DNA of 64,000 nucleotides. Source: Juglans regia. Lineage: Eukaryota; Streptophyta; Magnoliopsida; Fagales; Juglandaceae. How positions within the stretch are numbered: the stretch's first letter is position 1; each line of letters opens with the position of its first letter. A model generated the notes under the pieces. It did no database searches and was not told the DNA's origin. It saw only the letters and a program-made list of their open reading frames with translations. The stretch lies in the NCBI RefSeq assembly GCF_001411555.2, contig NW_023362480.1:1-64000 (forward strand), written 5' to 3'. Positions 21,041-30,611 of this stretch are shown here, in pieces. Position numbers and translations under genes: made by a program.

Positions 21041-21847
21041 TGATGGGAACCAAGATGAGCCTAGTCTTAAAGATCATTTGCAACTTCCAGATGGGCCAAG
21101 AAGATCAAAGAGACAATGTAAGGATTGATGCAATCCACCTGAGATAAGTTTAGCAAGAGGCCAACATTCAAGATGGGGCTTGAAGGATGAGGATCCTGTT
21201 TTAATTCATTTGATCAGCTACGGAAGAAGGCAACGACAAGACTTAAAGGCTTTGGGCTCTTGAAGGGTTTCAACTTATTTAATTCATTTAAAGAACTTAT
21301 TTTATTAGTTTAGAATAATTGAGTTTATTATGGGAAGCACTTAAGGGGGCCTATGCAAGGGCATGTTGGGAAAGTTATTATTTTATTGAACTAGGGTTAG
21401 GGTTACTGTAGCCGAGTACTGTAGCACGGCACTGTAGCCGCGGCACTGTTCATCCAGGGGCACTTTTGGAAGATGGGGGGTTTATTTTGGCTAGGGTTTC
21501 ATTAGGTTTTGCTTTAAATACTCTATGTAGCCTCATTCTAATCAGATAATGAAGTTTATGAAATTTGATGAATTTATTCATTGTGAGTTGAGTTTTACTC
21601 CTCTTGTTCTTAATTGAACTTTTGAACTTATCAAAGGTAAATCACAACCTTTGTGGCGTTCCTCCTTTGTAATCTGGGTTCTTGAGACGGGTTCTTCAAC
21701 GGGTCTAGATTTTAATATAATCTAGGTTCTTGAAACAAGTTCTCATCGGGTCTAGGTTCTCCATCCTTTGACTTGATTTTGGCTTTCTTGGGAAGTTTTC
21801 AAATTGACTGTGGGTTCAAGGGATTTCATTCCCGCGGGTTCATATCA
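21041..21847 (+). repeat. 5' LTR of B5 (807 bp)
   Basis: TGATGGGAACCAAGATGAGCC to GGGTTCATATCA. Three ACTGTAGC motifs and a fourth ACTGTTC lie at about 21402-21453, upstream of the TATA-like TTTAAATACTC (about 21513). A hairpin with 7-bp stem CAAAGGT/ACCTTTG and 8-base loop is at 21632-21653. By position, U3 is the part up to the TATA-like box and R/U5 the rest; transcript ends are not visible in sequence. Confidence 0.9.
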
Positions 21848-22715
21848 TTTGGTATTCAGAGCCAGGTTTCCAATCAGGTCTAATTCTATCTTTTTAATTT
21901 TAGTATCCTTAAATTTAATTCTAGGGCTTCATTGTTCTAGGGTTGCCAAAAAAAAAAAAAATTGAAACAAAAAGTAGGCTGCCGAAATTCTTAGGGTTTT
22001 GGGTTTGGCTGAAATTTGCATCACCTAGGGTTTCAAAATTCTAGGGTTTCCTGCATCTCTAAGTTTGTCAATTGCTTGGAGTGTCGTTCCATTGATTCTT
22101 TTCTATTTCATTGTCCATGTTTGTGTGTTTGAATTCAATTGGTTGGTTTTCACAATTGAATATTGCTGTTTGTGGATGAATTAGAGAAAAGAAAAGAAAG
22201 GAAAAGAAAAGAAAAGAAAAGAAAAGAAAGGAAAGGAAAAGAAAAGAAAAGAAAATTCCAAAAAAAAAAAAAAAAAGAAGAAGTTGAAGAGAAGAGAAGG
22301 TAGCATATTCAAAGTTGCTACATAGTTACGACAATGAGAAAAAAAGAAATTTGTTGATTGAACCTTATCATCAAAGGGGCTGCTGCGTACAACTTCATTG
22401 TTACTCTTTCATTCGTATAACTTCATTGATTCTCGTGTCATTTTTATTCCTTCATGTTTCTCTTGTTCTTGTTTCCTGAATCTAATTACTAGTTGGGATA
22501 AAACAAGGTTGCCTTGTCTTGATTGAGTTCATTTAGTTCTGAAAGAACTTGAGTGGAAAAACTGTTGAGGTAAAAGGCAAGAGAGTGTGAGACTATTATC
22601 GAGAAAAAACCATTAAGAGTGAAACACGAGTAGAGTGCCATTATTCGAGTTGAAACACGTAAGGGAGTGTGTGAGGTTTTCTTTTTTACAACTAACATCT
22701 GTGCAGCACCTTGTA
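21848..22715 (+). other. B5 primer site and leader with purine tract
   Basis: Primer site TGGTATTCAGAGCCAGG (from 21850), the tRNA-Met type with one extra T. Purine tract GAAAA/GGAAAAG with a long A-run at about 22183-22280. The leader is nearly 870 bases long and holds no convincing upstream gene; packaging signals would be expected here but cannot be recognised. Confidence 0.75.
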
Positions 22716-25268
22716 ATGTCTCATCGGAGTTGCTCATCACCAAGGGAGCGAGCAGATAACTCAACCTTTGTGTTGCATGCCATGCAACAAGAGTTTGAGC
22801 GGTTGAACTTGGTGTTAGGTGAAGTGAGGAATAATATGGATAATCAAGAAGTAATGGTTAGAAATCTGCAAGGAGAGAAAGATAGGAGGCGACGTGAGCC
22901 TAATATTAAGAATGGGTATGAGAATGGAGAGTATGGTGAGAATGTGAAAGTGCTAACATCTGAAGTTGGATTCGGTAGACATAGAAGAGTTAGGCATGGA
23001 AGAGGCCTTAGGGCAAACTCAGGAGGTCGAGATAGAGTAGATGAGAACCTTGGAAGCATCAAAATGAAAATACCATCATTCCAAGGTAGAACTGACCCTG
23101 AAGTTTATTTAGAGTGGGAGAAAAGAATAGAGTTGGTGTTTGATTGTCATAATTACTCTGAGGAGAAAAAGATGAAGTTGGCTGTAATTGAGTTCACTGA
23201 TTATGCGATTATTTGGTGGGATCAATTAGTATCCAATAGGAGGAGGAATTTTGAGAGGCCTGTAGAAACATGGAGAGAGTTGAAAGCTATCATGAGGCGG
23301 AGATTTGTACCTAGCTACTACTATAGAGACCTCTACCAAAAATTACAAAATCTTATACAGGGGTCTAGGAGTGTAGAGGACTACCATAAGGAGATGGAGG
23401 TGGCTATGATTCGGGCTAATGTTGTGGAGGATCAGGAGGCCATAATGAAAAGATTTTTGAGGGGGTTGAATAGGGAGATAGCCAATGTAGTTGAGTTGCA
23501 ACATTATGAGGAGATAGAGGACATGGTGCACATGGCTATGAAGGTGGAGAGACGGCTAAAAGGAAATGATACATCAAGGTATACTTCGGTTTCTAGCACT
23601 TCTTGGAAACCAAAGTGGGACAAAAATGATCAAGTTGTAGCAAAGGAGAAGACCGAACCACCAAAGGGAAAATATTTGGGTGAGGCTGAAACCTCAAGAA
23701 AAAGTGAGAATGAGCTTAATAGTAAGAGTGAAGGTGAGAGTGAAAGTGAGATTGTGCTGAAAAGAAAGAGTGAATGTGAGATTGAGAAGAAAAGAAACAG
23801 TGAGACCGAAATGGAGAAAGACAGAAAAATGAGAGAGAAAAAAGAAGAGGGTGAGACTAAAACCTTAAGCAAAAGAGAGAATGAGTTGAAAAGTAATTAT
23901 GAAAAAGAGAGTGAAAAAGAAAAACAGAGTGGAAAGAAAAGAGAGTGTGAAGAAAGTGAGAGAAAAACAAAGAGAAAAGTGAGTTTTTGTGCTAAGGCGA
24001 GTCTTAATCCTAACGGACTTGACGTATGTTTGCCTAGTATTGTTGTCTCTTTGTTGCAGGGATATGAGGTCATGTTTCCTAGTGGTGTCTTTTGTGGATT
24101 GCCACCTATTAGGGAGATAGAACACTACATTGATTTTATGCCAGGTGCGACAATTCTTAATCGACCTTTCTTGGAAAAACAAGAGTCATTGACACACTTA
24201 AAGGGACAAGGTAAGTTGTTGACTAGAATGCATGCTAAGCGGGTGGATTGTATTGAGACTTTTCCTCATGTATTCAAATATATACAAGGTACGAAAAATT
24301 TTATGGTTGATGCTTTAGCAAGAAGGTATGTCCTTGTCTTCATTTTAGATGCGAAATTGTTGAGATTTGAATATGATAAGGAATTGCATGCTAATAATGA
24401 TGACTTTGCTAGTGTGTATGGAACATGTGAGAATGCATCTTTTGGTAAGTTCTATAAACTAGATTGGTATTTGTTTAGAATGAATAGATTTTGTGTGCCT
24501 ACTAGTTTTATGCGTAAGTTGCTTGTGTGTGATGAACATGCTGGTTTGTTGGGTAACCATGGTGTAAGGAAGACTTTTGTTGTGTTGCATGAACGTTTAT
24601 GGAAATATCATTTGCCTTTCAAAGACGTGTTACACGAACGTTTGCGGGAGTATCATTTGTATTTCATTGATTTTGCATATAATTGGAGTGGTCATTCTGG
24701 TGAAAATAAGATTTTAGAAATGTTGCATGAACGTTTATGGGAGTATCATTTGCTATTCATTGACTTGTTGCATGAACGTTTGCGGGAGTATTATTTGCCA
24801 TTCATTGAGTTTGCATATTGGAGTGGTCATTTTGGTTTGAAGAAGACTTTAGATGTGCTTCATGAACATTTGTGGGAGTATTCTTTACCATTCATTGAGT
24901 TTACATATGATTGGAATGTTCATGCCACTACTAAATTTTCACAAATTGAAATTGTTTATAGACTTAATCAATTTCCTCCTTTAGATTTAAAGTCTTCACC
25001 AGTTGATGATATGGGTAGCTTGGATGGACAAGTCCAAATTTTTGAACAAATTAATGAAAATGCATATCTACTGGATCTTCCAGGTAAGTATCATGTTTCT
25101 ACTATTTTCAATGGTACTAACCACTTTCCCTTTGATCCAGGTGGAGATTCGAGGTCGAATCCTTTTGAGGAGAGGGGGAATGATGGGAACCAAGATGAGC
25201 CTAGTCTTAAAGATCATTTGCAACTTCCAGATGGGCCAAGAAGATCAAAGAGACAATGTAAGGATTGA
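22716..25268 (+). CDS. gag plus integrase-minisatellite fusion protein, 850 aa (B5)
   Basis: Start at the ATG of MSHRSCSSP; the open codons upstream begin only with GTG. Residues about 1-100: coiled/Arg-rich N-terminus. About 110-300: capsid region ([46 protein letters not shown]). About 320-430: Lys/Glu/Ser repeats where the autonomous relatives have a zinc knuckle and protease. About 430-482: RT N-terminal flank ending ATILNRP, joined at about residue 483 to the RNase H end (QESLTHLKG). About 490-615: RNase H tail and integrase zinc-region remnant (LVCDEHAGLLGNHGVRKTF). About 623-728: five 15-residue LHE units with FAYNWSGHSG and FAYWSGHF spacers. Then a GPF-module remnant; the last ~29 codons lie in the 3' LTR. 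No active-site residues remain. Inferred role: Gag-like structural protein, not an enzyme. An intact frame of this length in a young copy is notable. Confidence 0.8.
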   Translation: MSHRSCSSPRERADNSTFVLHAMQQEFERLNLVLGEVRNNMDNQEVMVRNLQGEKDRRRREPNIKNGYENGEYGENVKVLTSEVGFGRHRRVRHGRGLRANSGGRDRVDENLGSIKMKIPSFQGRTDPEVYLEWEKRIELVFDCHNYSEEKKMKLAVIEFTDYAIIWWDQLVSNRRRNFERPVETWRELKAIMRRRFVPSYYYRDLYQKLQNLIQGSRSVEDYHKEMEVAMIRANVVEDQEAIMKRFLRGLNREIANVVELQHYEEIEDMVHMAMKVERRLKGNDTSRYTSVSSTSWKPKWDKNDQVVAKEKTEPPKGKYLGEAETSRKSENELNSKSEGESESEIVLKRKSECEIEKKRNSETEMEKDRKMREKKEEGETKTLSKRENELKSNYEKESEKEKQSGKKRECEESERKTKRKVSFCAKASLNPNGLDVCLPSIVVSLLQGYEVMFPSGVFCGLPPIREIEHYIDFMPGATILNRPFLEKQESLTHLKGQGKLLTRMHAKRVDCIETFPHVFKYIQGTKNFMVDALARRYVLVFILDAKLLRFEYDKELHANNDDFASVYGTCENASFGKFYKLDWYLFRMNRFCVPTSFMRKLLVCDEHAGLLGNHGVRKTFVVLHERLWKYHLPFKDVLHERLREYHLYFIDFAYNWSGHSGENKILEMLHERLWEYHLLFIDLLHERLREYYLPFIEFAYWSGHFGLKKTLDVLHEHLWEYSLPFIEFTYDWNVHATTKFSQIEIVYRLNQFPPLDLKSSPVDDMGSLDGQVQIFEQINENAYLLDLPGKYHVSTIFNGTNHFPFDPGGDSRSNPFEERGNDGNQDEPSLKDHLQLPDGPRRSKRQCKD
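24582..24899 (+). repeat. 45-bp coding minisatellite with spacers (B5)
   Basis: Units at 24582-24671 (two), 24720-24809 (two) and 24855-24899 (one), separated by a 48-bp spacer (FAYNWSGHSGENKILE) and a 45-bp spacer (FAYWSGHFGLKKTLD). All boundaries keep the frame. The pattern differs from B1/B2/B7, where the units are contiguous. Confidence 0.9.
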
Positions 25269-25987
25269 TGCAATCCACCTGAGATAAGTTTAGCAAGAGG
25301 CCAACATTCAAGGTGGGGCTTGAAGGATGAGGATCCTGTTTTAATTCATTTGATCAGCTACGGAAGAAGGCAACGACAAGACTTAAAGGCTTTGGGCTCT
25401 TGAAGGGTTTCAACTTATTTAATTCATTTAAAGAACTTATTTTATTAGTTTAGAATAATTGAGTTTATTATGGGAAGCACTTAAGGGGGCCTATGCAAGG
25501 GCATGTTGGGAAAGTTATTATTTTATTGAACTAGGGTTAGGGTTACTGTAGCCGAGTACTGTAGCACGGCACTGTAGCCGCGGCACTGTTCATCCAGGGG
25601 CACTTTTGGAAGATGGGGGGTTTATTTTGGCTAGGGTTTCATTAGGTTTTCCTTTAAATATTCTATGTAGCCTCATTCTAATCAGATAATGAAGTTTATG
25701 AAATTTGATGAATTTATTCATTGTGAGTTGAGTTTTACTCCTCTTGTTCTTAATTGAACTTTTGAACTTATCAAAGGTAAATCACAACCTTTGTGGCGTT
25801 CCTCCTTTGTAATCTGGGTTCTTGAGACGGGTTCTTCAACGGGTCTAGATTTTAATATAATCTAGGTTCTTGAAACAAGTTCTCATCGGGTCTAGGTTCT
25901 CCATCCTTTGACTTGATTTTGGCTTTCTTGGGAAGTTTTCAAATTGACTGTGGGTTCAAGGGATTTCATTCCCGCGGGTTCATATCA
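25181..25987 (+). repeat. 3' LTR of B5 (807 bp)
   Basis: Follows the polypurine tract GAGGAGAGGGGGAA. Same length as the 5' LTR; differences noted by eye are A/G near 25311 and two in the TATA-like region (CCTTTAAATATTC against GCTTTAAATACTC). Confidence 0.92.
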
Positions 25988-25992
25988 AGTCA

Positions 25993-26201
25993 AGTCTTCC
26001 ACAGTTTGAATAAAGTGGATCAAAGCTGGTTCTTCTTCTTTCAGACCCATCTTGAGTGTTGGGCTCTTGCTGGCTTCATCCCAAGTGGATTGCACCAATC
26101 CTTACATTGCTTCCTTGATCTTCTTGGCCCTTGATCTTGTAATTGGCAAATCTGGAACTTGCAAAGGATCTTTAAGTGTTGGCCCACCTTGGTTCCTATC
26201 A
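25993..26201 (-). repeat. family C 5' LTR (minus), inner part
   Basis: Resumes after B5 and its AGTCA duplication: AGTCTTCCACAGTTTGAATAAAG... to GGTTCCTATCA, the reverse of the C LTR start. Together with 20416-21040 it makes a C LTR of roughly 830 bp. Confidence 0.8.
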
Positions 26202-26807
26202 CTATTACTGTTCATCAAGGGTAGTGGTGGCTAGCAGATTTCTTCACTATCGTTAGAGTTGCTGAAATTCATTGTTCTAGAGTTTGTGTTGGCTGAAATC
26301 TCTTGTTCTAGGGGCTGCCGTATATCACTTACCCTAGGGTTTTTGAGTTATTGTTAGAGTTTTCTCAATTGCTTATTCTTGATTGTGATCAAACCAGTTG
26401 GTGAAAGGAAAAAAAAAATCGTGAAGAAAAAAAAAATATTCCGTGATTTTTTTCTTGAGCCTTAACATCAAAGGGGGTGATTCTAGTTGGTATCTTGTCT
26501 TATTGCTACTGTTTCATTCAAAGGGGGTCATTCCTTCCGTGTTTCCCTTGTTCTTATTTCTTGGACCTAAATACTAGTTGGGATAAAACAAAGTTGCTTT
26601 GTCTTGATTGAGTCAATTAGTTCTTAAAGAACTTGAGTGGGAATACTCTTTAGGTAAAACGCAAGAGAGTGTGAGACTGTTATAAAAAAAAAAGCCAATT
26701 AAGAGTGAAACACGAGTGGAGTGTCATTATTCCAATGTAAACACGTAAGAGAGTGTGTGAGGTTTACCTTTTTTTGCCACTAACATTCTTTTGTGTAACA
26801 CCTGATA
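26202..26807 (+). other. C3 leader remnant
   Basis: Begins with a scrap of LTR (TACTGTTCATCAAGGGTA), then leader sequence shared with B2 (GCTGAAATTCATTGTTCTAG, GGGGCTGCCGTATATCA), a reduced purine/A-rich tract (about 26405-26455), and the upstream region of the gag ATG. LTR and primer site are otherwise deleted. Confidence 0.7.
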
Positions 26808-28228
26808 ATGTCTCATCGGAGTAGCGCATCACCATGGGGGAGAGCAGATAACTCATCCTTTGTGTTGCAAGCCATGCAACAACAATTTGAGCGGTTGAAG
26901 TTGGTTTTGGGTGAAGTGAGGGATAGGATGGATAGGAGGCAACGTTGGGTCGACGTGAGCATAGAGTTGAAAATCAGTATGAGAATGAAGGAGATGGTGA
27001 GGATGAGGAAGATTTAGCATCTGACGTTGGGTCGGGTAGAAATAGTGGAGTTAGGCATGAAAGAGGACTTGAGGGGGAATCTAAGGGGTCGGGATGGTGT
27101 AAATAGAGACCTTGGTAGCATTAAAATGAAAATACCATCTTTCCAAGGTAGAACTGACCCTGAGCTTTATCTAGAGTGGGAGAAAAAATAGAGTTGGTGT
27201 TTGATTGCCATAATTACTCTGAGGAGAAGAAATTGAAGTTGGCGGTAATTGAGTTCACTGATTATGCTATTATTTGGTGGGATCAATTAGTGACCAATAG
27301 GGGGGGAATTATGAGAGGGCTATAGAGACATACGGAGAGTTGAAAGCTCTCATGAGGCGGATATTTGTTCCAAGCCATTGCTATAGAGACCTTTACACAT
27401 GTGTCTAGAAGTGTGGAGGATTACCATAAGGAGATGAGGGTGACGATGATTCGGGCTAATGTAGAGGAGGACCGAGAGGCCACCATGGCTAGATGTTTGA
27501 GTGGGTTGAATAGGGACATAGCCAATGTAATTGAATTGCAGCATTATGTGGAGATAGAGGACATGGTGCACATGGCTATGAAGGTGGAGAGGCAATTAAA
27601 GAGAAAAGGGACAGCAAGGTACACTTCAGTTTCTAGCACTACTTGGAAATCAAAATGGGATAGGAATGATCCAACTGAAGCAAAGAGAAATACCGAACCA
27701 CCTAAGGGAAAAGATGAGGGAACTAGCAACAAACCCAAGGTAGAATCCCAACCTTCACGGAATAGAGATATCAAATGTTTTAAGTGTTTGGGTTCAGGGC
27801 ACATTGCTTCTCAATGTCTAAATTGGAGGGTGATGATTATGCGTGACGATGGGGAGGTGATGACTGAGAGTGAGGATGATAGTGATGTGGTGCCCGAGTT
27901 GGTTGATGCTAGTGATGATGATGGAGTGGTAAACCCTATGACAGGTGAGTCTCTTGTTGCCAGGCATGCTCTCAATGCATACATTAAGGTGGATGATGTA
28001 GAGCTACAGAGAGAGAACATTTTCCATACTAGATGCCATGTCAACAATAAGGAATGTAGTATGATCATTGATGGGAGGAGTTGTACTAATGTAGCTAGCA
28101 CCACTTTGATTGAGAAATTGAATTTACCAACCTTAAAACACTCTAGACCATACAAATTGTAGTGGTTGAATGATTGTGGAGAGGTTAGGGTGGATAAACA
28201 AGTATTAGTTACTTTTTCTAGTGGGAAG
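26808..28228 (+). pseudogene. gag: C3 gag and protease start (broken)
   Basis: Starts MSHRSSASPWGRADNSSF and is frameshifted within 70 codons by a deletion (DRMDRRQRW). Further frame changes occur near 27190 and 27300. From about 27410 a clean stretch encodes [30 protein letters not shown], the knuckle CFKCLGSGHIASQC (about 27775-27816), the acidic linker, and the protease segment NNKECSMIIDGRSCTNVAS, in which the second Gly of the active-site DGG is Arg. A stop follows at about 28160 (KL then TAG). Interrupted at 28229 by a solo B LTR. Confidence 0.85.
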
Positions 28229-28531
28229 TGATATGAACCCGCGGGAAAGGAATTTCCTTGAACCCACAATCAATTTGAAAACTCCCCAAGAAAGCCAAAA
28301 TCAAGTCAAGGATGGAGAATCTAGACCCAGTCTTGTCTTTGCCCTCTTCCATAGCTGATCAAATGAATTAAAACTGGATCTTCATCCTTCAAGCCCCATC
28401 TTGAATGTTGGGCTCTTGTTAAACTCATCCCAAGTGAATTGCATCAATCCTTGCATTATCTCCTTGATCTACTTGGCCCATCTGGAAGTTGCAAATGATC
28501 TTTAAGATTAGGCTCATCCTGGTTCCCATCA
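28229..28531 (-). repeat. solo B LTR, internally deleted (303 bp)
   Basis: Flanked by a perfect duplication GGAAG (28224-28228 and 28532-28536) within C3. Ends TGATATGAACCCGCGGG and GGTTCCCATCA. About 470 bases from the middle of the LTR are missing (junction near CTAGACCCA/GTCTTGTC at about 28328), so both hairpin and TATA-like box are gone. Confidence 0.9.
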
Positions 28532-28536
28532 GGAAG

Positions 28537-28803
28537 TATCAAGATGAGGTGATTTGTGATGTTGTGCGTATGCATGCGGGCCATATTTTGTTGGGGAGGC
28601 CATGGCAGTATGATAGGAGAGTAACACATGATGGGTTCAAGAACATGTACAGCTTTGAAAAGGAGGGCAAAACAATTAAACTTGCTCCTTTAACTCCAAG
28701 CCAGGTCTACGAGGACCAACTGAAATTAAAAAGTGAGGTTGCTCAAAAAGAAAGAGTGAAAATGAGAGTGATAAAAAAAGAAAGAGTGAAAAAGAGATTG
28801 AGG
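28537..28803 (+). pseudogene. gag-pol: C3 protease end and Lys/Glu linker
   Basis: Continues C3 after the solo LTR: YQDEVICDVVRMHAGHILLGRPW, then LAPLTPSQVYEDQLKLKSEVAQ and the start of the Lys/Glu-rich linker. It ends abruptly at 28803, where reversed family B sequence begins. Confidence 0.8.
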
Positions 28804-29044
28804 GTTTCTCACATGTTCCATACACATTAGCAAAGTCATCGTCATTGGCATGCAATTCCTTATCTTATTCAAGTCTCAACAATTTTGCATCTAAAATAAA
28901 GACAAGGACATGCCTTCTTGCTAAAGCATCAACCACAAATATTTTCATACACCTTGTATGTATTTGAATACGTGAGGAAAAATCTCAAAACAATCCTTCC
29001 GCTTAGCATGCATTCTAGTCAACAACTTACCTTGTCCCTTTAAT
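28804..29044 (-). pseudogene. family B pol-remnant fragment
   Basis: Minus-strand piece matching the RNase H tail and zinc-region lead-in of family B (from about KGQGKLLTRMHAKR to the VYGTCE block), with frame errors. Both ends are abrupt with no LTR, so it is a rearrangement scrap. Confidence 0.75.
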
Positions 29045-29207
29045 TTTCAGACCCATCTTGAGTGTTGGGCTCTTGCTGGCTTCATCCCAAGTGGATTGCA
29101 CCAATCATTGCATTGCTTCCTTGATCTTCTTGGCCCTTGATCTTGTAATTGGCCCATCTGGAACTTGCAAAGGATCTTTAAGAGTAGGCCCACTTTGGTT
29201 CCTATCA
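29045..29207 (-). repeat. C4 3' LTR fragment
   Basis: Reverse of the C LTR start (ending GGTTCCTATCA at 29207), followed by TTCCCCCCCTCTTCTC, the reversed polypurine tract. The rest of the LTR is missing. Confidence 0.8.
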
Positions 29208-29805
29208 TTCCCCCCCTCTTCTCAAAAGGATTCAACCTCGAATCTTCACCTACATCAAACGGAGAAAGATCAGAAACATTGAAAGTTGCAGAAACTTTAT
29301 ACTCACCTGGAAGATCCACTTTATATGCATTTTCATTAACTTTCTCAAGAATTTGGAAAGGTCCATCTCCTCGAGGATGCAACTTAGTCCTTCTATGGGC
29401 TGGGAATCTTTCTTTGCCCATGTGAACCCAAACCCAATCTCCTGGTTCAAAGATGACACGCCTTCGTCCTTTATTGGCTTGGGAGACAACCCTTTCATTC
29501 TTTTGGGCAATTTGAAGTCGTACCCTCTCATGAAGTGACTTCACCAACTCCGCCTTCTTTTGTCCATCAACAGGTAAAGGCATCAAATCCTAAGGAGTAA
29601 GTGGATTAAATCCATAAACAATTTCAAAGGGAGAGTATGAAGTAGTAGTATGCATCGTCCTATTATATGCAAACTCTATAAATGGCAAACAATCCTCCCA
29701 AGTTTTTAAATTCTTATGAACTACAGTGCGTAAAAGCTGAGTTAAAGTCCTATTAACTACTTCAGTCTGTAGATGACAAGTAGTGGAAAATAAGAGCTTA
29801 GTACC
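29208..29805 (-). pseudogene. pol: C4 integrase C-terminal region
   Basis: Minus strand from 29805: [41 protein letters not shown], then SLHERVRLQIAQKNERVVSQ, FEPGDWVWVHMGKERF and the GPF module GPFQILEKVNENAYKVDLPGEY. A 9-base loss removes the DGQ of the QTDGQTE catalytic block, exactly as in C5 (63809-64000). There is a stop just before TP-LDLM near 29590. A1 abuts at 29806. Confidence 0.85.
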
Positions 29806-30611
29806 TGATATGAACTTCACCAACAATTGTGATGAAACCCGATAACAATGATGGCTTGGAACCCCAAGATCGTATTGACAAGATTTGTTGAGCCTTGACC
29901 AGTCACCCAACTAGATGAGAACCAAGACTACGAAGGATTGAAAACGCCACACCCAGAAATCAGAATCAAGGTGATAAGTTTGGAGCTTGAACGCCACAAG
30001 ATTAACTTGATAAGTTCAAGGAGTTCTTTGAAGAACCAAGAGGAACACAAGACCTCACAAAAACAAATAAGTTTCTGAAATTTCCAATCTGATATTAAAA
30101 CTCGAAATAACCCCTTTATATACTTGGAACAACCCTCCAAGAATAGGAAAAGTCATAACTACAGCTTTAAAAGCAACACAAATATTAACATAACAAGTCC
30201 CACGAAATTTAGGCCTCTTGGACTTCTAGAGGCAGCCAGAAATGACTAAATGACTAAATTCAATGTATTTCACGTACCCAGGCAAGACCAAGTTCATTCA
30301 CCTATTTAATATTCTTGAAACTTAACAAATTCACGTCCTTTAATGGTCAGACCATTCATCATATTTCTATGTGCTAATTAGCCTCTTCAATTGCCTTGAT
30401 GACATGGATTAAGTCTTGAATATTGTTTGAGCCCATCTTGGTCTTTTTAGAATCAGCCCAATTCTCTTGGATTAGCCCATTTAGTGCTTCCTTGAAACGT
30501 TTGGCTCTAAGTCTTGTAATTGGGCCACTAGGAAATGACAAAGGGTCTTGTACAAATTCAGCTCCATTCCCACTTGTATGATTAGCATGTCCAACTCCTT
30601 GGTTTGCATCA
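29806..30611 (-). repeat. 3' LTR of A1 (806 bp)
   Basis: TGATATGAACTTCACC to TTTGCATCA on the plus strand. Encodes the last roughly 78 codons of pol (30374-30611). Preceded, in coding sense, by the polypurine tract CAAGAGGGGGAGAA. Left flank GTACC equals the reverse of GGTAC at the solo LTR 62998-63803. Confidence 0.92.

Larger units (their letters stand above)
21041..25987 (+). mobile_element. B5: complete, young family B element with intact frame
   Basis: 4,947 bp flanked by a perfect duplication AGTCA (21036-21040 and 25988-25992), nested in a C LTR. Two 807-bp LTRs differ at about three positions by eye. Primer site, leader with purine tract, one uninterrupted 850-codon frame, and polypurine tract are all present. 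No zinc knuckle, protease, RT core, RNase H core or integrase core, so it needs enzymes in trans. This is the best reference copy of the family. Confidence 0.95.

Noticed and set aside
22635..22715. N-terminal extension of B5 gag (MPLFELKHVREC...)
   Set aside because: The first codon is GTG and the stretch is leader sequence; similar extensions appear only by chance in B1, B4 and B6. The ATG of MSHRS is shared by all copies.
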